Positions 25,329 through 32,508 of a stretch of 64,000 nucleotides of DNA are shown in pieces; positions within the stretch are counted from its first letter, which is position 1, and every line of letters begins with the position of its first letter. Below the pieces are notes generated by a model. The model did no database searches. It was given only the letters and a program-made list of their open reading frames with translations, and was not told the origin of the DNA. Location: the NCBI RefSeq assembly GCF_012931845.1, contig NZ_CP051884.1:1240001-1304000 (forward strand), written 5' to 3'. The position numbers and the translations under genes were made by a program. The stretch is from Cellulomonas taurus. Lineage in GTDB: Bacteria > Actinomycetota > Actinomycetes > Actinomycetales > Cellulomonadaceae.

Positions 25329-26065
25329 CGACTGCCACCCCGGCCGACCAGCGACGACTGCTCGACGTGCAGGCGCTGGACACCAAGCTCGACCAGCTGC
25401 GCCACCGCCGGAACTCGCTGCCCGAGCTCGCCAGGATCGCCGAGCTGGACGCGCAGATCGAGGACCTGGACGCCGCGATCGCCACCTCGCGCACGGCGGT
25501 CGGTGACCTGCGCCGGGAGCTGGCCAAGGCCGAGGCCGACGTGCAGCAGGTCCGCGACCGGGCGGCCCGCAACGAGCAGCGGCTCGCCTCCGGCACCGGC
25601 TCCGCGAAGGACCTGCAGGCGCTGCAGAGCGAGATCGAGTCGCTCGCTCGGCGCCAGGGCGACCTGGAGGAGGTCGAGCTGGAGGTGATGGAGCGGCTGG
25701 AGTCGCACGAGTCGGCCCTGAACGAGCTGACCAGCGCGCACGCCGCCCTGTTCAACCAGCGCGCCGAGGTCCAGGCCACCCGGGACGCCGCCTGGGCCAC
25801 CATCGACGCCGAGGCCGACCAGGTCGCTGCCGAGCGCGCCCGCACCGTCGAGCCGCTGCCGGAGAACCTGGTCGCGATCTACGAGCGGCTGCGCGGCAAG
25901 CTCGGTGGCTTCGCGGTCGCCTCGCTGCGGCACGGCCGCTCGGAGGGCTCCGGGATGATGGTGCCGCCGATCGAGCTGAACGCGATCAAGGCCACGCCCG
26001 AGGACCAGCTGGTCTACTGCGAGGAGTCCGGCCGGATCCTGGTGCGCGGCGAGGACGCGTTCTGA
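25325..26065 (+). CDS. Coiled-coil protein of the C4-type zinc-ribbon family, ribbon degenerate
   Basis: A 246-residue protein with a long antiparallel coiled coil (about 5-175) and a C-terminal remnant of the zinc ribbon. The conserved MMVPPIELNAIKATPEDQLVYCEESGRIL tail is recognisable, but of the four metal cysteines only one (YC) remains: RHGR and EESG stand where CxxC pairs are usual. Metal binding is therefore unlikely. The family is suggested to bind nucleic acid. Translationally coupled to the flanking Nif3-like and phosphatase genes (GTGA and TGATG). Confidence 0.88.
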   Translation: MTTATPADQRRLLDVQALDTKLDQLRHRRNSLPELARIAELDAQIEDLDAAIATSRTAVGDLRRELAKAEADVQQVRDRAARNEQRLASGTGSAKDLQALQSEIESLARRQGDLEEVELEVMERLESHESALNELTSAHAALFNQRAEVQATRDAAWATIDAEADQVAAERARTVEPLPENLVAIYERLRGKLGGFAVASLRHGRSEGSGMMVPPIELNAIKATPEDQLVYCEESGRILVRGEDAF

Positions 26066-26766
26066 TGGCCCGCCCCGGACGCCCCTCGGGCGCCGCCCCG
26101 CGTTGGGACGACGCGCAGCCCACCACCGTGGTGCTGGTCCGGCACGGCGAGACCTCCATGACCGTCTCCCGCGGGTACTCCGGTTCCTCGGAGCCGGGTC
26201 CCTCGCTCACCGAGCGCGGCCGGGCGCAGGCGGCCGACGCCGCCGGGCTGGTCTGCCGGGTGGGTCACGACCTGTGGGGCGACATCCCGTTCCCGACCGA
26301 GCTGATCTGCTCGCCGATGGTCCGCACCCAGGAGACCGCTGGGATCATCGGCGCCAAGCTCGGCCTCGACCCCCGGGTGGACCCCGGGTTCCAGGAAGCC
26401 GACTTCGGTGCCTGGCAGGGGCTGACCGCCGAGCAGATCGAGGAGCGGTGGCCCGGTCAGCTCGAACCGTGGCACACCCGCGCCGACATCCGACCCGAGC
26501 ACGGCGAGTCCATCGCCGATGTCGGCGTTCGGGTCGGCGCCGCACTGGACGGACTGCTCGACGCCGGCACCGACCGCACCGTGGTCGTGGTCTCGCACGC
26601 GGTCGCGATCCGGGCGGCGCTCGGCGTGACCATGGGCGCGCAGCCCGGGTCGTGGAGCCAGCTGCGGGTCGCCCCCGCCTCGGTCAGCATCATCCGGCTG
26701 TTCCACGACCGTCGGCACGAGATCGCCGTCGTCGGTGTGCCCAGCGAGGGCTGGCGTCAGGGCTGA
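26065..26766 (+). CDS. Histidine phosphatase family protein
   Basis: A 233-residue phosphoglycerate-mutase-like phosphatase. The catalytic motif LVRHGET gives His27; further residues are Arg in SPMVRTQETA, Glu in FQEADFGAWQG and the second His in VSHAVAIR. In mycobacteria the matching gene is a fusion of RNase H with this domain; here the RNase H part is absent and only about 20 residues precede the phosphatase. It is closer to the CobC/acid-phosphatase branch than to glycolytic mutases. The start overlaps the preceding stop (TGATG). Confidence 0.9.
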   Translation: MARPGRPSGAAPRWDDAQPTTVVLVRHGETSMTVSRGYSGSSEPGPSLTERGRAQAADAAGLVCRVGHDLWGDIPFPTELICSPMVRTQETAGIIGAKLGLDPRVDPGFQEADFGAWQGLTAEQIEERWPGQLEPWHTRADIRPEHGESIADVGVRVGAALDGLLDAGTDRTVVVVSHAVAIRAALGVTMGAQPGSWSQLRVAPASVSIIRLFHDRRHEIAVVGVPSEGWRQG

Positions 26767-26778
26767 CCCTCGGCGCGC

Positions 26779-27528
26779 TCAGACCACCAGGGACAGCGTG
26801 CGCCCGCGAGCGTCCAGCTCCACGTCGATCAGCTCGCTGCCCACCAGCTCCCACGCCGCCTTCGCCAACGACTCCGGATCGGTCGGGGCGGCACCAGCAC
26901 GGGTCAACAGGTGCCGGGTCAGCACACCCCGGGTGTGCTTCGCGTGGTGCGAGACCACCGACCGCTTGCCGTCCAGCTCGCGCAGTACCCGCACCTGCAC
27001 CCACGGCACGTCCTTCTTCGGCTTCCACGCCGCCAAGTACGCCGCCGACCGACAGTCCACGACCAACTCGTCCCGCCCGTCCAGCACCGCGCCCACCACC
27101 GGTCGCCAGGCCGCCGCCAACGGGCCGACCCCCGGCAGGTCCACCCCCATCGACAGCCGGTACGCCGGAATCCGATCGGTCGGCGACACCAGCCCCCACA
27201 ACCCCGACACCGTCCGCACCTGATCCAGCACGGCCGGATCCTCGATCGTGTCCAGCCCCGCCGCCGCGTACAGCACCCCGGTGTACACCCGCCGCGCCTG
27301 CGCCGTCGGAGCCTCGCGCAGCAGGGTGTTCCGGGCCACCTCCTCGCCCAGCGTCGCCCCCACGCCCAGCAGCTCCACCGCGTTCCGCCGGCCGCTGGCC
27401 GTGATCAGCGCCGACAGGGTGCGCCGGCGCCGCGCGGTCAGCGCGGGGGAGGACAGTGCCGCGAGATCGAGCGCCGGGCCGTCGGTCGGGGCGGTCTTGC
27501 CCTCGGAGGGCGGGAGCAGGATCAGCAC
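26779..27528 (-). CDS. yaaA: YaaA-family peroxide stress protein
   Basis: A 249-residue UPF0246 protein. The typical start LILLPPSEGKT is followed by YTGVLYAAAGLDTI, GLWGLVSPTDRIPAYR and KDVPWVQVRVLRELDGKRSVVSHHAK, all family hallmarks. E. coli YaaA limits free iron and oxidative DNA damage and binds DNA. The GTG at 27528 places the LLPPSEGKT motif at the N-terminus as in the family; the frame stays open upstream through rnpB but is not coding there. Divergent from rnpB. Confidence 0.93.
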   Translation of the reverse strand: MLILLPPSEGKTAPTDGPALDLAALSSPALTARRRRTLSALITASGRRNAVELLGVGATLGEEVARNTLLREAPTAQARRVYTGVLYAAAGLDTIEDPAVLDQVRTVSGLWGLVSPTDRIPAYRLSMGVDLPGVGPLAAAWRPVVGAVLDGRDELVVDCRSAAYLAAWKPKKDVPWVQVRVLRELDGKRSVVSHHAKHTRGVLTRHLLTRAGAAPTDPESLAKAAWELVGSELIDVELDARGRTLSLVV

Positions 27529-27568
27529 CGGAAGATCGTAGTCGGCGCCGCGAGGGTGTGAAGGCGGG

Positions 27569-27574
27569 TACCCT
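27569..27574 (+). promoter_or_regulatory. -10 box for rnpB
   Basis: TACCCT lies seven bases before the first paired base of the RNase P RNA. No convincing -35 box is seen. Confidence 0.4.
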
Positions 27575-27580
27575 GATCGC

Positions 27581-27967
27581 GGATGAGCTGGCCAGGCGGT
27601 CGCGTCGGATCTTCGGATCCGCCGAGGAACGTCCGGGCTCCTTAGGGCAGGGTGGTGGGTAACGCCCACCCGGGGTGACCCGCGGGACAGTGCCACAGAG
27701 AACAGACCGCCGACCACGACCCTCGGGCCGAGGTCGGTAAGGGTGAAACGGTGGTGTAAGAGACCACCAGCGTGCCGGGTGACCGGTGCGGCTAGGTAAA
27801 CCCCACCCGGAGCAAGACCAGACAGGGAGCGTTCGAGGGCTGCCCGCCCGAGCTCCCGGGTAGGTCGCTGGAGGCGTGCGGCAACGTACGTCGTAGATGG
27901 ATGACCGCCACTCGCACTCGGGAGACCGGGTGCGGGGACAGAACCCGGCGTATCGGCCAGCTCATCC
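27581..27967 (+). ncRNA. rnpB: RNase P RNA, bacterial class A
   Basis: The catalytic RNA of RNase P, which matures tRNA 5' ends. The ends are set by a perfect 13-bp P1 helix: GGATGAGCTGGCC at 27581-27593 pairs with GGCCAGCTCATCC at 27955-27967. Conserved core elements are GAGGAACGTCCGGGCTCC near the 5' end, GGGTGAAACGGTGG in the middle and GGGGACAGAACCCGG before the 3' end. The length of 387 bases is normal for actinobacteria. It lies about 1.2 kb from the first clear prophage gene. Confidence 0.95.
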
Positions 27968-28102
27968 ACCTTTCTTGGCCTCTGACCTGCGAGGATGTCT
28001 CGGTGATCGGCGCTTCGGGGGCCTTTTGGGGGCTCACGCCTTACCAGCGTTGACCAGCACTTACGCCAATCGGCCTGAACGCGCAGCCCCCAGGGAGCCC
28101 CC

Positions 28103-28348
28103 ATGGATCAGCCCGAGTACGCGCGCCGGACGCCCGAGCAACTCGCCGCAGCGGCGGCCGCGATGGACCGCGCGCGGGCGGCCGGTCTACCGGCCGACGT
28201 GCTCTCGATCCTTCTGACCGCACGGCGCGCCTGGTGGGGGCAAGCAGCGTGGCCGGCGCGAGCCGATCTGATCTACGTCCTCACCCAGCCCGCCGCGCGC
28301 GGCGTCGACGAACTGCTCTGGCGCGAGATTCGGAGGCGACTCGGCTGA
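28103..28348 (+). CDS. Small hypothetical protein near the prophage edge
   Basis: An 81-residue alanine- and arginine-rich, mostly helical protein (RTPEQLAAAAAAMDRARAAG...LWREIRRRLG). AGGGAG lies just upstream of the ATG. No family recognised. It is the first ORF after rnpB and may belong to the host flank or to the inserted element. Confidence 0.5.
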   Translation: MDQPEYARRTPEQLAAAAAAMDRARAAGLPADVLSILLTARRAWWGQAAWPARADLIYVLTQPAARGVDELLWREIRRRLG

Positions 28349-28660
28349 GCTGGCATGACGACAGGGCTTCCGTCCCCCGGGGTAAGGGCATAGGTCGGCG
28401 CGGGGGTGTTTCGAAGACGGTCGGTTCGCTGGCGCACAGCTATCGGTCTACCGTGAGGCACTTCACCACCAAGGTCTCGGAGACCCGCTGTGCAGCATCG
28501 CCCGGCGGGATCGTCGCCTCGTGGACACCTCACCAACACAAGCGCAGCGCGGTCGCTCGCGAGCTCGCCGACGTCGCCGTCCGCTTCAGTCGCAGGCACC
28601 ATCGAGGCTGCGTCGTCCGAGACCCCAGCTTTTCGGCCACGCCCGACCGTGGTCGTCCGC
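28349..28660. other. Intergenic stretch without recognised genes
   Basis: About 310 bases between the small ORF and the SnoaL-like gene. No gene, RNA or strong hairpin was seen. Both short frames through it have atypical composition. Confidence 0.5.
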
Positions 28661-28666
28661 CATAGT
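28661..28666 (+). promoter_or_regulatory. -10 box of a probable leaderless promoter (SnoaL-like gene)
   Basis: CATAGT ends six bases before the GTG at 28673. Confidence 0.4.
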
Positions 28667-28672
28667 GGCGGT

Positions 28673-29020
28673 GTGGACACCACGCGCGATCTCGTTCAGC
28701 GACACCTCGACTCCTTCAACGCGGGAGACGCGGACGGTCTTCTGGCTGACTTCGCACCCGACGCCATCTGGGTCACCGGGGACTACGCGGTGCCTGCTGG
28801 TGAGCTTCGCTCGTTCTTCGAGGGGGCGATGCGCTCGATCAGGCCGCGTCTGAGCTTGGTCAGGACAATCGCCGATGGGGAGGCAGTCGCTGTTGAGATG
28901 ACCGAGACGTGGACCCACGACGATGTGACCAAGCGTGCGTCCCTGATCGCCGTGTTCGACCTGGCGGCCGGTCGGATCAAGAAGGCGAAGATCTATCGGG
29001 AAGGCTCGGCGGACGCCTAG
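28673..29020 (+). CDS. SnoaL/NTF2-like domain protein
   Basis: A 115-residue cone-shaped NTF2-fold protein: RDLVQRHLDSFNAGDADGLLADFAPDAIWVT is the classic start, followed by AGELRSFFEGAMRSI and VAVEMTETW...FDLAAGRIKKAKIYRE. Members are small-molecule isomerases/hydrolases or ligand binders; activity here is unknown. The GTG at 28673 gives the expected family start and a leaderless arrangement. A hairpin with a short T run follows. It may be a host gene stranded beside the prophage or cargo. Confidence 0.82.
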   Translation: MDTTRDLVQRHLDSFNAGDADGLLADFAPDAIWVTGDYAVPAGELRSFFEGAMRSIRPRLSLVRTIADGEAVAVEMTETWTHDDVTKRASLIAVFDLAAGRIKKAKIYREGSADA

Positions 29021-29027
29021 GGCCACG

Positions 29028-29063
29028 GCCTCCCGACGATCGCTCGCGTGTGGGGGAGGCTTT
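29028..29063 (+). terminator. Terminator after the SnoaL-like gene
   Basis: GCCTCCC and GGGGAGGC form a stem directly after the stop codon and are followed by TTTGCT. Confidence 0.55.
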
Positions 29064-29080
29064 GCTGGTGGCGTGCTCTA

Positions 29081-29161
29081 GCCACCCGCTACGACAAGCT
29101 CGCCATCACCTACCGCGCCGCAGTCGTCATGGCCGCCTGCATCACGTGGTCACGGGTTTAG
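29081..29161 (+). pseudogene. 3' remnant of an IS5-family transposase
   Basis: In frame with a TAG stop the sequence encodes ATRYDKLAITYRAAVVMAAC, ending in ITWSRV: the well-known C-terminus (RYDKLAxxYRAAVxLAAxIxW) of IS5-family DDE transposases. Only 26 codons remain; no upstream transposase sequence is recognisable. The following GGAGACACGCCCTAG looks like the terminal inverted repeat of such an element. It marks an old insertion at the prophage edge. Confidence 0.7.
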
Positions 29162-29226
29162 GAGACACGCCCTAGCTCTTCGACCGTACGCCGGCTCGCC
29201 GTCGCGCGCGCCCTGACCAGAACGCG

Positions 29227-29589
29227 TCAGCACGACCAGCGCAGATCGTCCGGCAGCCCCGCCGGCGTCGTTGCGCGCCCCCACTGCGAGACGTCCGTGC
29301 ACCCGACGGCGACGATCGCGCCGCACGAGCACGTCCACGCAGTGTGGGAGTGGCCGGGCGTACACCCGCAGAACATCGACCCTTCACGCGCGCGGTACTT
29401 CCCGAGCGCCGGCCAGCCCCAGCCGCACGCCGGGCAAGTCGGCGGAGGTATGCGGACGAATCCGCTCGGGGTCCGGATCCAGCCGGGGGGTCGATCACCG
29501 GGCGAGTGTGGGCGCCGGGTGTGACACGGTGAAAGCTGCCCAGCAACGACGAACGCCCTACCCGAAGACCGGGAAGGGCGTTCGTGCAC
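29227..29589 (-). CDS. Cysteine-rich zinc-ribbon-like phage protein, start unresolved
   Basis: The credible part is the C-terminal 84 residues (from about 29481): RIPPPTCPACGWGWPALGKY, then GSMFCGCTPG, TWTCSCGAIVAVGC. The CxxC and CxC pairs fit zinc binding; such small proteins are common at the ends of actinophage late regions. The open frame runs to a GTG at 29589, but that would start inside a terminator-like hairpin (29550-29584), and no canonical start codon lies between the hairpin and the conserved part. A lost start codon or frameshift is possible. Confidence 0.5.
   Translation of the reverse strand: MHERPSRSSGRAFVVAGQLSPCHTRRPHSPGDRPPGWIRTPSGFVRIPPPTCPACGWGWPALGKYRAREGSMFCGCTPGHSHTAWTCSCGAIVAVGCTDVSQWGRATTPAGLPDDLRWSC
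29550..29584. terminator. Terminator-like hairpin
   Basis: CGAACGCCCT pairs with AGGGCGTTCG (10 bp) and an inner CCCG/CGGG stem closes a five-base loop. It follows the small gene at 29598-29783. No U-tract. Confidence 0.5.
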
Positions 29590-29597
29590 TACAGGAG

Positions 29598-29783
29598 CTA
29601 CCTGCCTGCCAGCATCGAGTGGCGGCCGTCAGCTTCGTCGAGGACTCGCTGTCGCTCTTCGAGCCGACGCTCTTGTTCCTCGAGTGATCTGAGCACCTCG
29701 ATGCTCGGATGCATGCTCTTGTGCTTGGCGATGTAGTCGCGAGCAGCTGCGATCGCGCGCTCTTCGCTCGTTGCCATGCTCAT
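29598..29783 (-). CDS. Small helical phage protein
   Basis: A 61-residue protein (MSMATSEERAIAAARDYIAK...) rich in Glu/Arg with a likely coiled coil (SLEEQERRLEERQRVLDEAD). AAGGGGGAG precedes the ATG. It lies directly downstream of the GAF-domain gene and ends before a hairpin. No family recognised. Confidence 0.65.
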   Translation of the reverse strand: MSMATSEERAIAAARDYIAKHKSMHPSIEVLRSLEEQERRLEERQRVLDEADGRHSMLAGR

Positions 29784-29802
29784 CTCCCCCTTCCGCGGAC
29801 AC

Positions 29803-30618
29803 TCACACCGTAGAACTTGGGATAAGGCTCCGCAGCCCTTCGGCCGCCGTCGCCAGGACGAGTCTGACCTCCCGAGAGTCCAGGCACCGGGAGTCCGGTG
29901 CTGGCCGGTCTGCCGGGATGTCGACTGACAAGCATCCAATCATCTTTCCCTGTGAATCGGTGATCGGCACGGCGATAATCTGCTGGTACTTCCGGATCAG
30001 GTCGAGGTACTCGTCTCGCTCGAAGCCCCACCGATCGCGGTCGGGCACCTGACGCCAGGCGGCCTCGTTCATCTCCGACTTGTTCTCATGCTTGCGCTGC
30101 AGCTCGCCCCAGTCCTGGAAGCGTGCCTCGCCCTTCTCCCAACATCGGCCGATCAGACCCTTGCCTTTAGTCCAGGCACGGTCGCTCATCTGAGGGTGCG
30201 AACTGAGTCGTTCGTGAGCCTCACGAAAGAGGCACGGGGCTTCGCCGCCTCGGGGGGTGTAGATGCTCCAGACGTTGGCGCCCGCGACGTCGACGTCGAC
30301 CTTGGTCAACTTCGCGACCTCGACGAGCACGCTGACCAGGGTCTTGTGGAGCTCAAGCTCCTTCTTCTCTCGCCGACGCCGCGTCTTGATGCGGGCAAGT
30401 CCCCAGATCGACTCGACCGCCGTGCCGGCGACCAGGAGGAGAGCAGTCCAGAGGGCAATGGTTGGCCAGGGCGACGGATCCTTCTCCGATCCTGGGTACG
30501 CCCTAGCCACCACCTGAGCCACGCCAGCGATGACTGTCACGCATACCATCACGATGCGCAGCTCCGTCACATGCTGCTCGACACGCGCAAGTCGTTGCGC
30601 GATGACGCTGCCTTTCAC
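29803..30618 (-). CDS. Two-TM membrane protein with a GAF-like sensor domain
   Basis: A 271-residue protein with two membrane segments (about 22-38 and 52-72), a basic stretch (KTRRRREKKE) and a cytoplasmic GAF-like domain (about 95-265). WSIYTPRG..., GLIGRCWEKGEARFQDW and YQQIIAVPITDSQGKMIGCLSVD are typical GAF strands. The GTG at 30618 is preferred (AGGGG eight bases upstream); the frame is open to 30885, but that part overlaps a different small gene. It lies at the end of the late region after the lysis genes, a common site for lysogenic-conversion cargo. The ligand and role are unknown. Confidence 0.72.
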   Translation of the reverse strand: MKGSVIAQRLARVEQHVTELRIVMVCVTVIAGVAQVVARAYPGSEKDPSPWPTIALWTALLLVAGTAVESIWGLARIKTRRRREKKELELHKTLVSVLVEVAKLTKVDVDVAGANVWSIYTPRGGEAPCLFREAHERLSSHPQMSDRAWTKGKGLIGRCWEKGEARFQDWGELQRKHENKSEMNEAAWRQVPDRDRWGFERDEYLDLIRKYQQIIAVPITDSQGKMIGCLSVDIPADRPAPDSRCLDSREVRLVLATAAEGLRSLIPSSTV

Positions 30619-30709
30619 CCTGTCACCCCTGCTAGTGATGCCCGCCAGGGCGGCAGGCTGCCCGGACAGTACCGCACCAACTCCTTCGATCACGAGCAGA
30701 CTCAAGGGG

Positions 30710-30885
30710 TCAAGCCGTGCGGCGCACCCAGTTGAGGTCGTAGCCGTCAGGCACTGCACCCGAACTGCGGCCATCGCTTCTTCGTAGGTGTCGCCCGACT
30801 CGGTGAGCTCCCGGGTATGCGGGTCGTGCCCGGTCGCGTCGTGGTTCGGCGGCTTGAGCGAGATTGACGCGTGCAGGGTGGTCAC
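30710..30885 (-). pseudogene. Small phage gene interrupted by a frameshift
   Basis: The first 40-odd codons from 30885 read MTTLHASISLKPPNHDATG, then ...GDTYEEAMAAVR. In the next frame the sequence continues as VPDGYDLNWVRRTA and a stop at 30710. YEEAxAAVRAxVPDGYxL is a common pattern in short actinophage proteins, so the two halves belong together and one base change near 30750 splits them. It could be a real mutation or a sequencing error. Confidence 0.5.
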
Positions 30886-30919
30886 CGCGGGATCGTGGGC
30901 CGTGCCGCGCGGGCACGAA

Positions 30920-30959
30920 GACCGTGCTCCTCCCTCCCGGGAGAGAGCGGCGCACGGTC
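30920..30959. terminator. Hairpin between lysis-side genes
   Basis: GACCGTGC at 30920-30927 pairs with GCACGGTC at 30952-30959, enclosing an inner CTCCC/GGGAG stem; GTTTGG follows on the plus strand. Confidence 0.45.
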
Positions 30960-30969
30960 GTTTGGGCGC

Positions 30970-31068
30970 TCAGGCTGCCTGCTGATCTGTCTCCCACGCA
31001 GGGTCGCAGCATTCGGCCGCGGCCAGCCGGGACGGCCACTCGCGCCCGCACGACGAGCACGCGTGCAT
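30970..31068 (-). CDS. 32-residue CxxC phage protein
   Basis: MHACSSCGREWPSRLAAAEC and twelve more residues: a tiny zinc-binding-type peptide with CxxC and a later CC. Its ATG overlaps the stop of the holin-like gene (TGATG), which supports translation. Comparable mini zinc proteins are frequent in actinophages. Function unknown. Confidence 0.6.
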   Translation of the reverse strand: MHACSSCGREWPSRLAAAECCDPAWETDQQAA

Positions 31069-31493
31069 CAGTTCGCCCGGTGCTTCGCGCCGACAGCCTG
31101 GACGGCGGCGCTGACACCCGTGGGCTTCCACAGCCCGTAGTGGGTGGCGACCGACACCACGAACGCCGGCAGCGCCGTCATCAGCGCGACCCCGAGGTCG
31201 AACACGCTGCCCTGATCGATCGCGCGTGCCAGCTCCACGAGCAGCGACGTGACCAAGGTCAGCGCGGCCAGCAGCCACGCCTTGGATGACCCGGACACGA
31301 CCCGGGTCGTGACCAGGCCCACGAGGACCGGCAGGACCACGGCGATCAGGAACTGCACGACGGCGGCCGGGTCGAGGGTGAACGCCGCCACCTCGGCGCC
31401 CGGCTCGGCCGCGGTCGCCGGGAGCACGGGCAGCAGCAGCACGGTGAGGAACAGGGCGACGGTCAGCGCCGCCCGGCGGAACAGTCGGGACAT
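31068..31493 (-). CDS. Holin-like membrane protein
   Basis: A 141-residue protein with an N-terminal hydrophobic signal-like segment (ALTVALFLTVLLLPVLPATAAE) and three further membrane segments. GGAGG precedes the ATG. It lies in the lysis cassette just after the endolysin and other small membrane proteins, so holin or antiholin is the best guess. Confidence 0.65.
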   Translation of the reverse strand: MSRLFRRAALTVALFLTVLLLPVLPATAAEPGAEVAAFTLDPAAVVQFLIAVVLPVLVGLVTTRVVSGSSKAWLLAALTLVTSLLVELARAIDQGSVFDLGVALMTALPAFVVSVATHYGLWKPTGVSAAVQAVGAKHRAN

Positions 31494-31507
31494 GGTGGAA
31501 CCTCCGG

Positions 31508-31885
31508 TCAGTGGTCGGTTGTTTCGTGGCGCTTGGCCCGTTCGACGGCGATCCGTGCCATCTCCTTGGCGACTTCGTCTCGCACGACCCCGGTCAGGGT
31601 CGTGACCGTGGTGATGAGCCCCGCCTGCGAGGTTGAGCACCGCTCCTGGTCGGCGCGCCGGGCGGCCTCCGAGCGGTCGACCGCGACGGACAGGCGCGAG
31701 TTCTCTGCTTCGAGTCGGGTGTTGAGTGCTTCGAGCCGGTCGAACTCGTTGTCGCGTGCGGTGAGCCGGTTCGCGGCTGCCTGAGAGTCCTCCTGGCGGG
31801 CTTCGCCGCGGCGCTTGTAGACCATGCCGAGCACGGTGCCGATCAGCCCCAGGACGGCGACGATGATGGTCGTCGGGTCGATCAC
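31508..31885 (-). CDS. Membrane protein with coiled coil, lysis cassette
   Basis: A 125-residue protein with one N-terminal membrane segment (IIVAVLGLIGTVLGMVY) followed by a long heptad-rich coiled coil (ALNTRLEAENSRLSVAVDRS). Topology recalls spanin-like or holin-associated phage proteins. The GTG at 31885 has AGGGGG nine bases upstream. Confidence 0.65.
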   Translation of the reverse strand: MIDPTTIIVAVLGLIGTVLGMVYKRRGEARQEDSQAAANRLTARDNEFDRLEALNTRLEAENSRLSVAVDRSEAARRADQERCSTSQAGLITTVTTLTGVVRDEVAKEMARIAVERAKRHETTDH

Positions 31886-31890
31886 AGCCG

Positions 31891-32376
31891 TTACCCCCTG
31901 GTGGACCCGGAACGCTCCTCCTTGCGGATCAGCGGCTCGAACGGATTGCGGAGCGGGTCCTGCAGCATCGTGAGGTCCTTCAACGTGATCGCGGCCCACA
32001 CGATGACCCCGGACCAGCCCGCAGACTGCCCGGTCCAGATCGACGCGATGAACCCCCCGACCCAGCAGAACGACACGATCACCGACCCCAGCAGGCCGTT
32101 GCGTGCGACCTCCGGGCGTCCGGTGAGGACCGCGGCCACCGCGAGAGCCGCGACGACGCCGAATGCCACGCCCCAGATCCTGAGCATCGGGTCACCCGGG
32201 ATCGCCCAGTGCAGGAAGTTCCTCACGCCGGAGAACGAACCCGACGTGAAGTCCTGCGGCCGGACCAGGCACGCAAGCCCGAGGAGCCCGTGCCGGGCCG
32301 CGCAGATCGCCATGTACACCCGCGCCCGGGGTGTCATGCGTTCGCCAATCGGCGGCGGGGACGGGAGCAGGCTCAC
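31891..32376 (-). CDS. Multi-TM phage membrane protein (holin candidate)
   Basis: A 161-residue protein with about four membrane segments (for example IWGVAFGVVAALAVAAVLTG and LLGSVIVSFCWVGGFIASI). The GTG start overlaps the stop of the small upstream gene (GTGA). Placed two genes after the endolysin, it is a plausible holin, but no family was recognised. Confidence 0.65.
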   Translation of the reverse strand: MSLLPSPPPIGERMTPRARVYMAICAARHGLLGLACLVRPQDFTSGSFSGVRNFLHWAIPGDPMLRIWGVAFGVVAALAVAAVLTGRPEVARNGLLGSVIVSFCWVGGFIASIWTGQSAGWSGVIVWAAITLKDLTMLQDPLRNPFEPLIRKEERSGSTRG

Positions 32377-32504
32377 ATCGCCTCCACGATCGTCGCGAGG
32401 ACCCGCAGCGGGATCATCAGGGCGTACATCACCAGGTAGATGACCCCGGCGGCGCCGGCGACACCGAACGCGACCGCGGCGGTGACTGCGAGGAAGGTGC
32501 GCAC
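32373..32504 (-). CDS. 43-residue single-TM protein after the endolysin
   Basis: A very short protein that is mostly one or two hydrophobic stretches (FLAVTAAVAFGVAGAAGVIY, then LVMYALMIPLRVLATIVEAM). The GTG lies four bases after the endolysin stop and its own stop overlaps the next gene. Possibly a small holin or antiholin. Confidence 0.55.
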   Translation of the reverse strand: MRTFLAVTAAVAFGVAGAAGVIYLVMYALMIPLRVLATIVEAM

Positions 32505-32508
32505 CGGG

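Noticed and set aside
30710..30885. Programmed frameshift in the small split gene
   Set aside because: No slippery sequence or stimulatory structure was seen; a mutation or base-call error is simpler.
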